NCBI GenBank assembly: GCA_958298945.1
Contig: OY282609.1
Coordinates: forward strand, 31,035,212-31,099,211
Direction of reading: 5' to 3'
DNA: 64,000 nucleotides
From: Atherix ibis
Lineage: Eukaryota; Arthropoda; Insecta; Diptera; Athericidae
Shown here: positions 63,787 to 64,000 of the stretch, piece by piece
How the letters are laid out: every line of letters starts with the position of its first letter
Position numbering within the stretch: position 1 is the stretch's first letter
Translations under genes and position numbers: made by a program
Notes under the pieces: generated by a model
Database searches by the model: none
Told to the model about the DNA's origin: nothing
What the model saw: only the letters and a program-made list of their open reading frames with translations

Positions 63787-64000
63787 TACGAGGTCTGTTC
63801 AAAAAGTATCGTGAATTTTGAATTTCCGCGGGTTACGTATATTCGATTTTCGATTTTTTGTGGCGTTATGTTGGTACTCATGTCTCTCACTTATGCCGAC
63901 AAGTTCGGCCATTTTGAATGTTCAGTTAATTTTTGACAGCTCGTGTTCGATTTTTGCTCATTTTCGACCAAAAACAGCATCGCATTAACATTGCTAAGGA
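63787..64000 (+). mobile_element. Mariner family 1, copy H, cut by window edge
   Basis: TACGAGGTCTGTTCAAAAAG begins the copy. It proceeds through the 5' untranslated part into GACCAAAAACAGCATCGCAT, having lost the N-terminal coding third as copies B and G have, and runs off the window. Confidence 0.9.

Overview
The window is nuclear DNA from an insect, most likely a fly (Diptera). The evidence is AT-rich spacer, GT-AG introns, two genes of the pickpocket (DEG/ENaC) channel family that is expanded in insects, TATA-box digestive-type metallocarboxypeptidase genes, and a dense load of mariner, Tigger/pogo, RTE, jockey and R1-type elements. There is one 200-base assembly gap (4543-4742). No bacterial operon, CRISPR array or cellular rRNA gene is present.

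Layout. 1-13860 is gene-poor. It holds DD41D-type and mariner remnants, an orphan exon-like stretch, a 1.55-kb minisatellite (about 23-bp units in a 118-bp higher-order repeat), a Harbinger-like TIR element and an RTE LINE split by a Mos1-like mariner. 13862-23579 is a complete six-exon pickpocket gene, called ppk-A here. Its introns carry two mariners, a 99-bp minisatellite, a MITE and a tRNA-like SINE head. 23750-28781 is another repeat block: R1-clade LINE, tRNA-derived SINE, irritans-type mariner and Mos1-like mariner. A second pickpocket gene, ppk-B, starts at 29477 and runs past the right edge. Seven exons are visible, and the exon for the second membrane segment is not in the window. 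Intron 2 of ppk-B is about 28.4 kb (29973-58349) and contains four intronless M14A carboxypeptidase genes on the same strand: CP1 30678, CP2 33967, CP3 40128, CP4 46045.

How the genes relate. CP1 and CP4 keep all three zinc ligands and the catalytic Glu and look like secreted, gut-type carboxypeptidase A zymogens. CP2 and CP3 have intact full-length frames, signal peptides, propeptides and the fold cysteines. Both, however, have replaced the third zinc ligand (His to Gln) and the catalytic Glu (to Ser), so they are predicted pseudoenzymes. The two classes also have different core promoters. The main discovery candidate is therefore a carboxypeptidase cluster of two active and two inactive copies lying inside a sensory or epithelial channel gene.

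Mobile DNA. One mariner family (TIR beginning CGAGGTCTGTTCAAAAAG) occurs eight times. A Mos1-like mariner occurs three times. A Tigger/pogo element at 56019-58248 has near-perfect TIRs, TA target duplications and an intact 543-residue transposase once a 55-bp intron is removed. Subfamily names and the dipteran assignment rest on remembered family motifs; no search was run.
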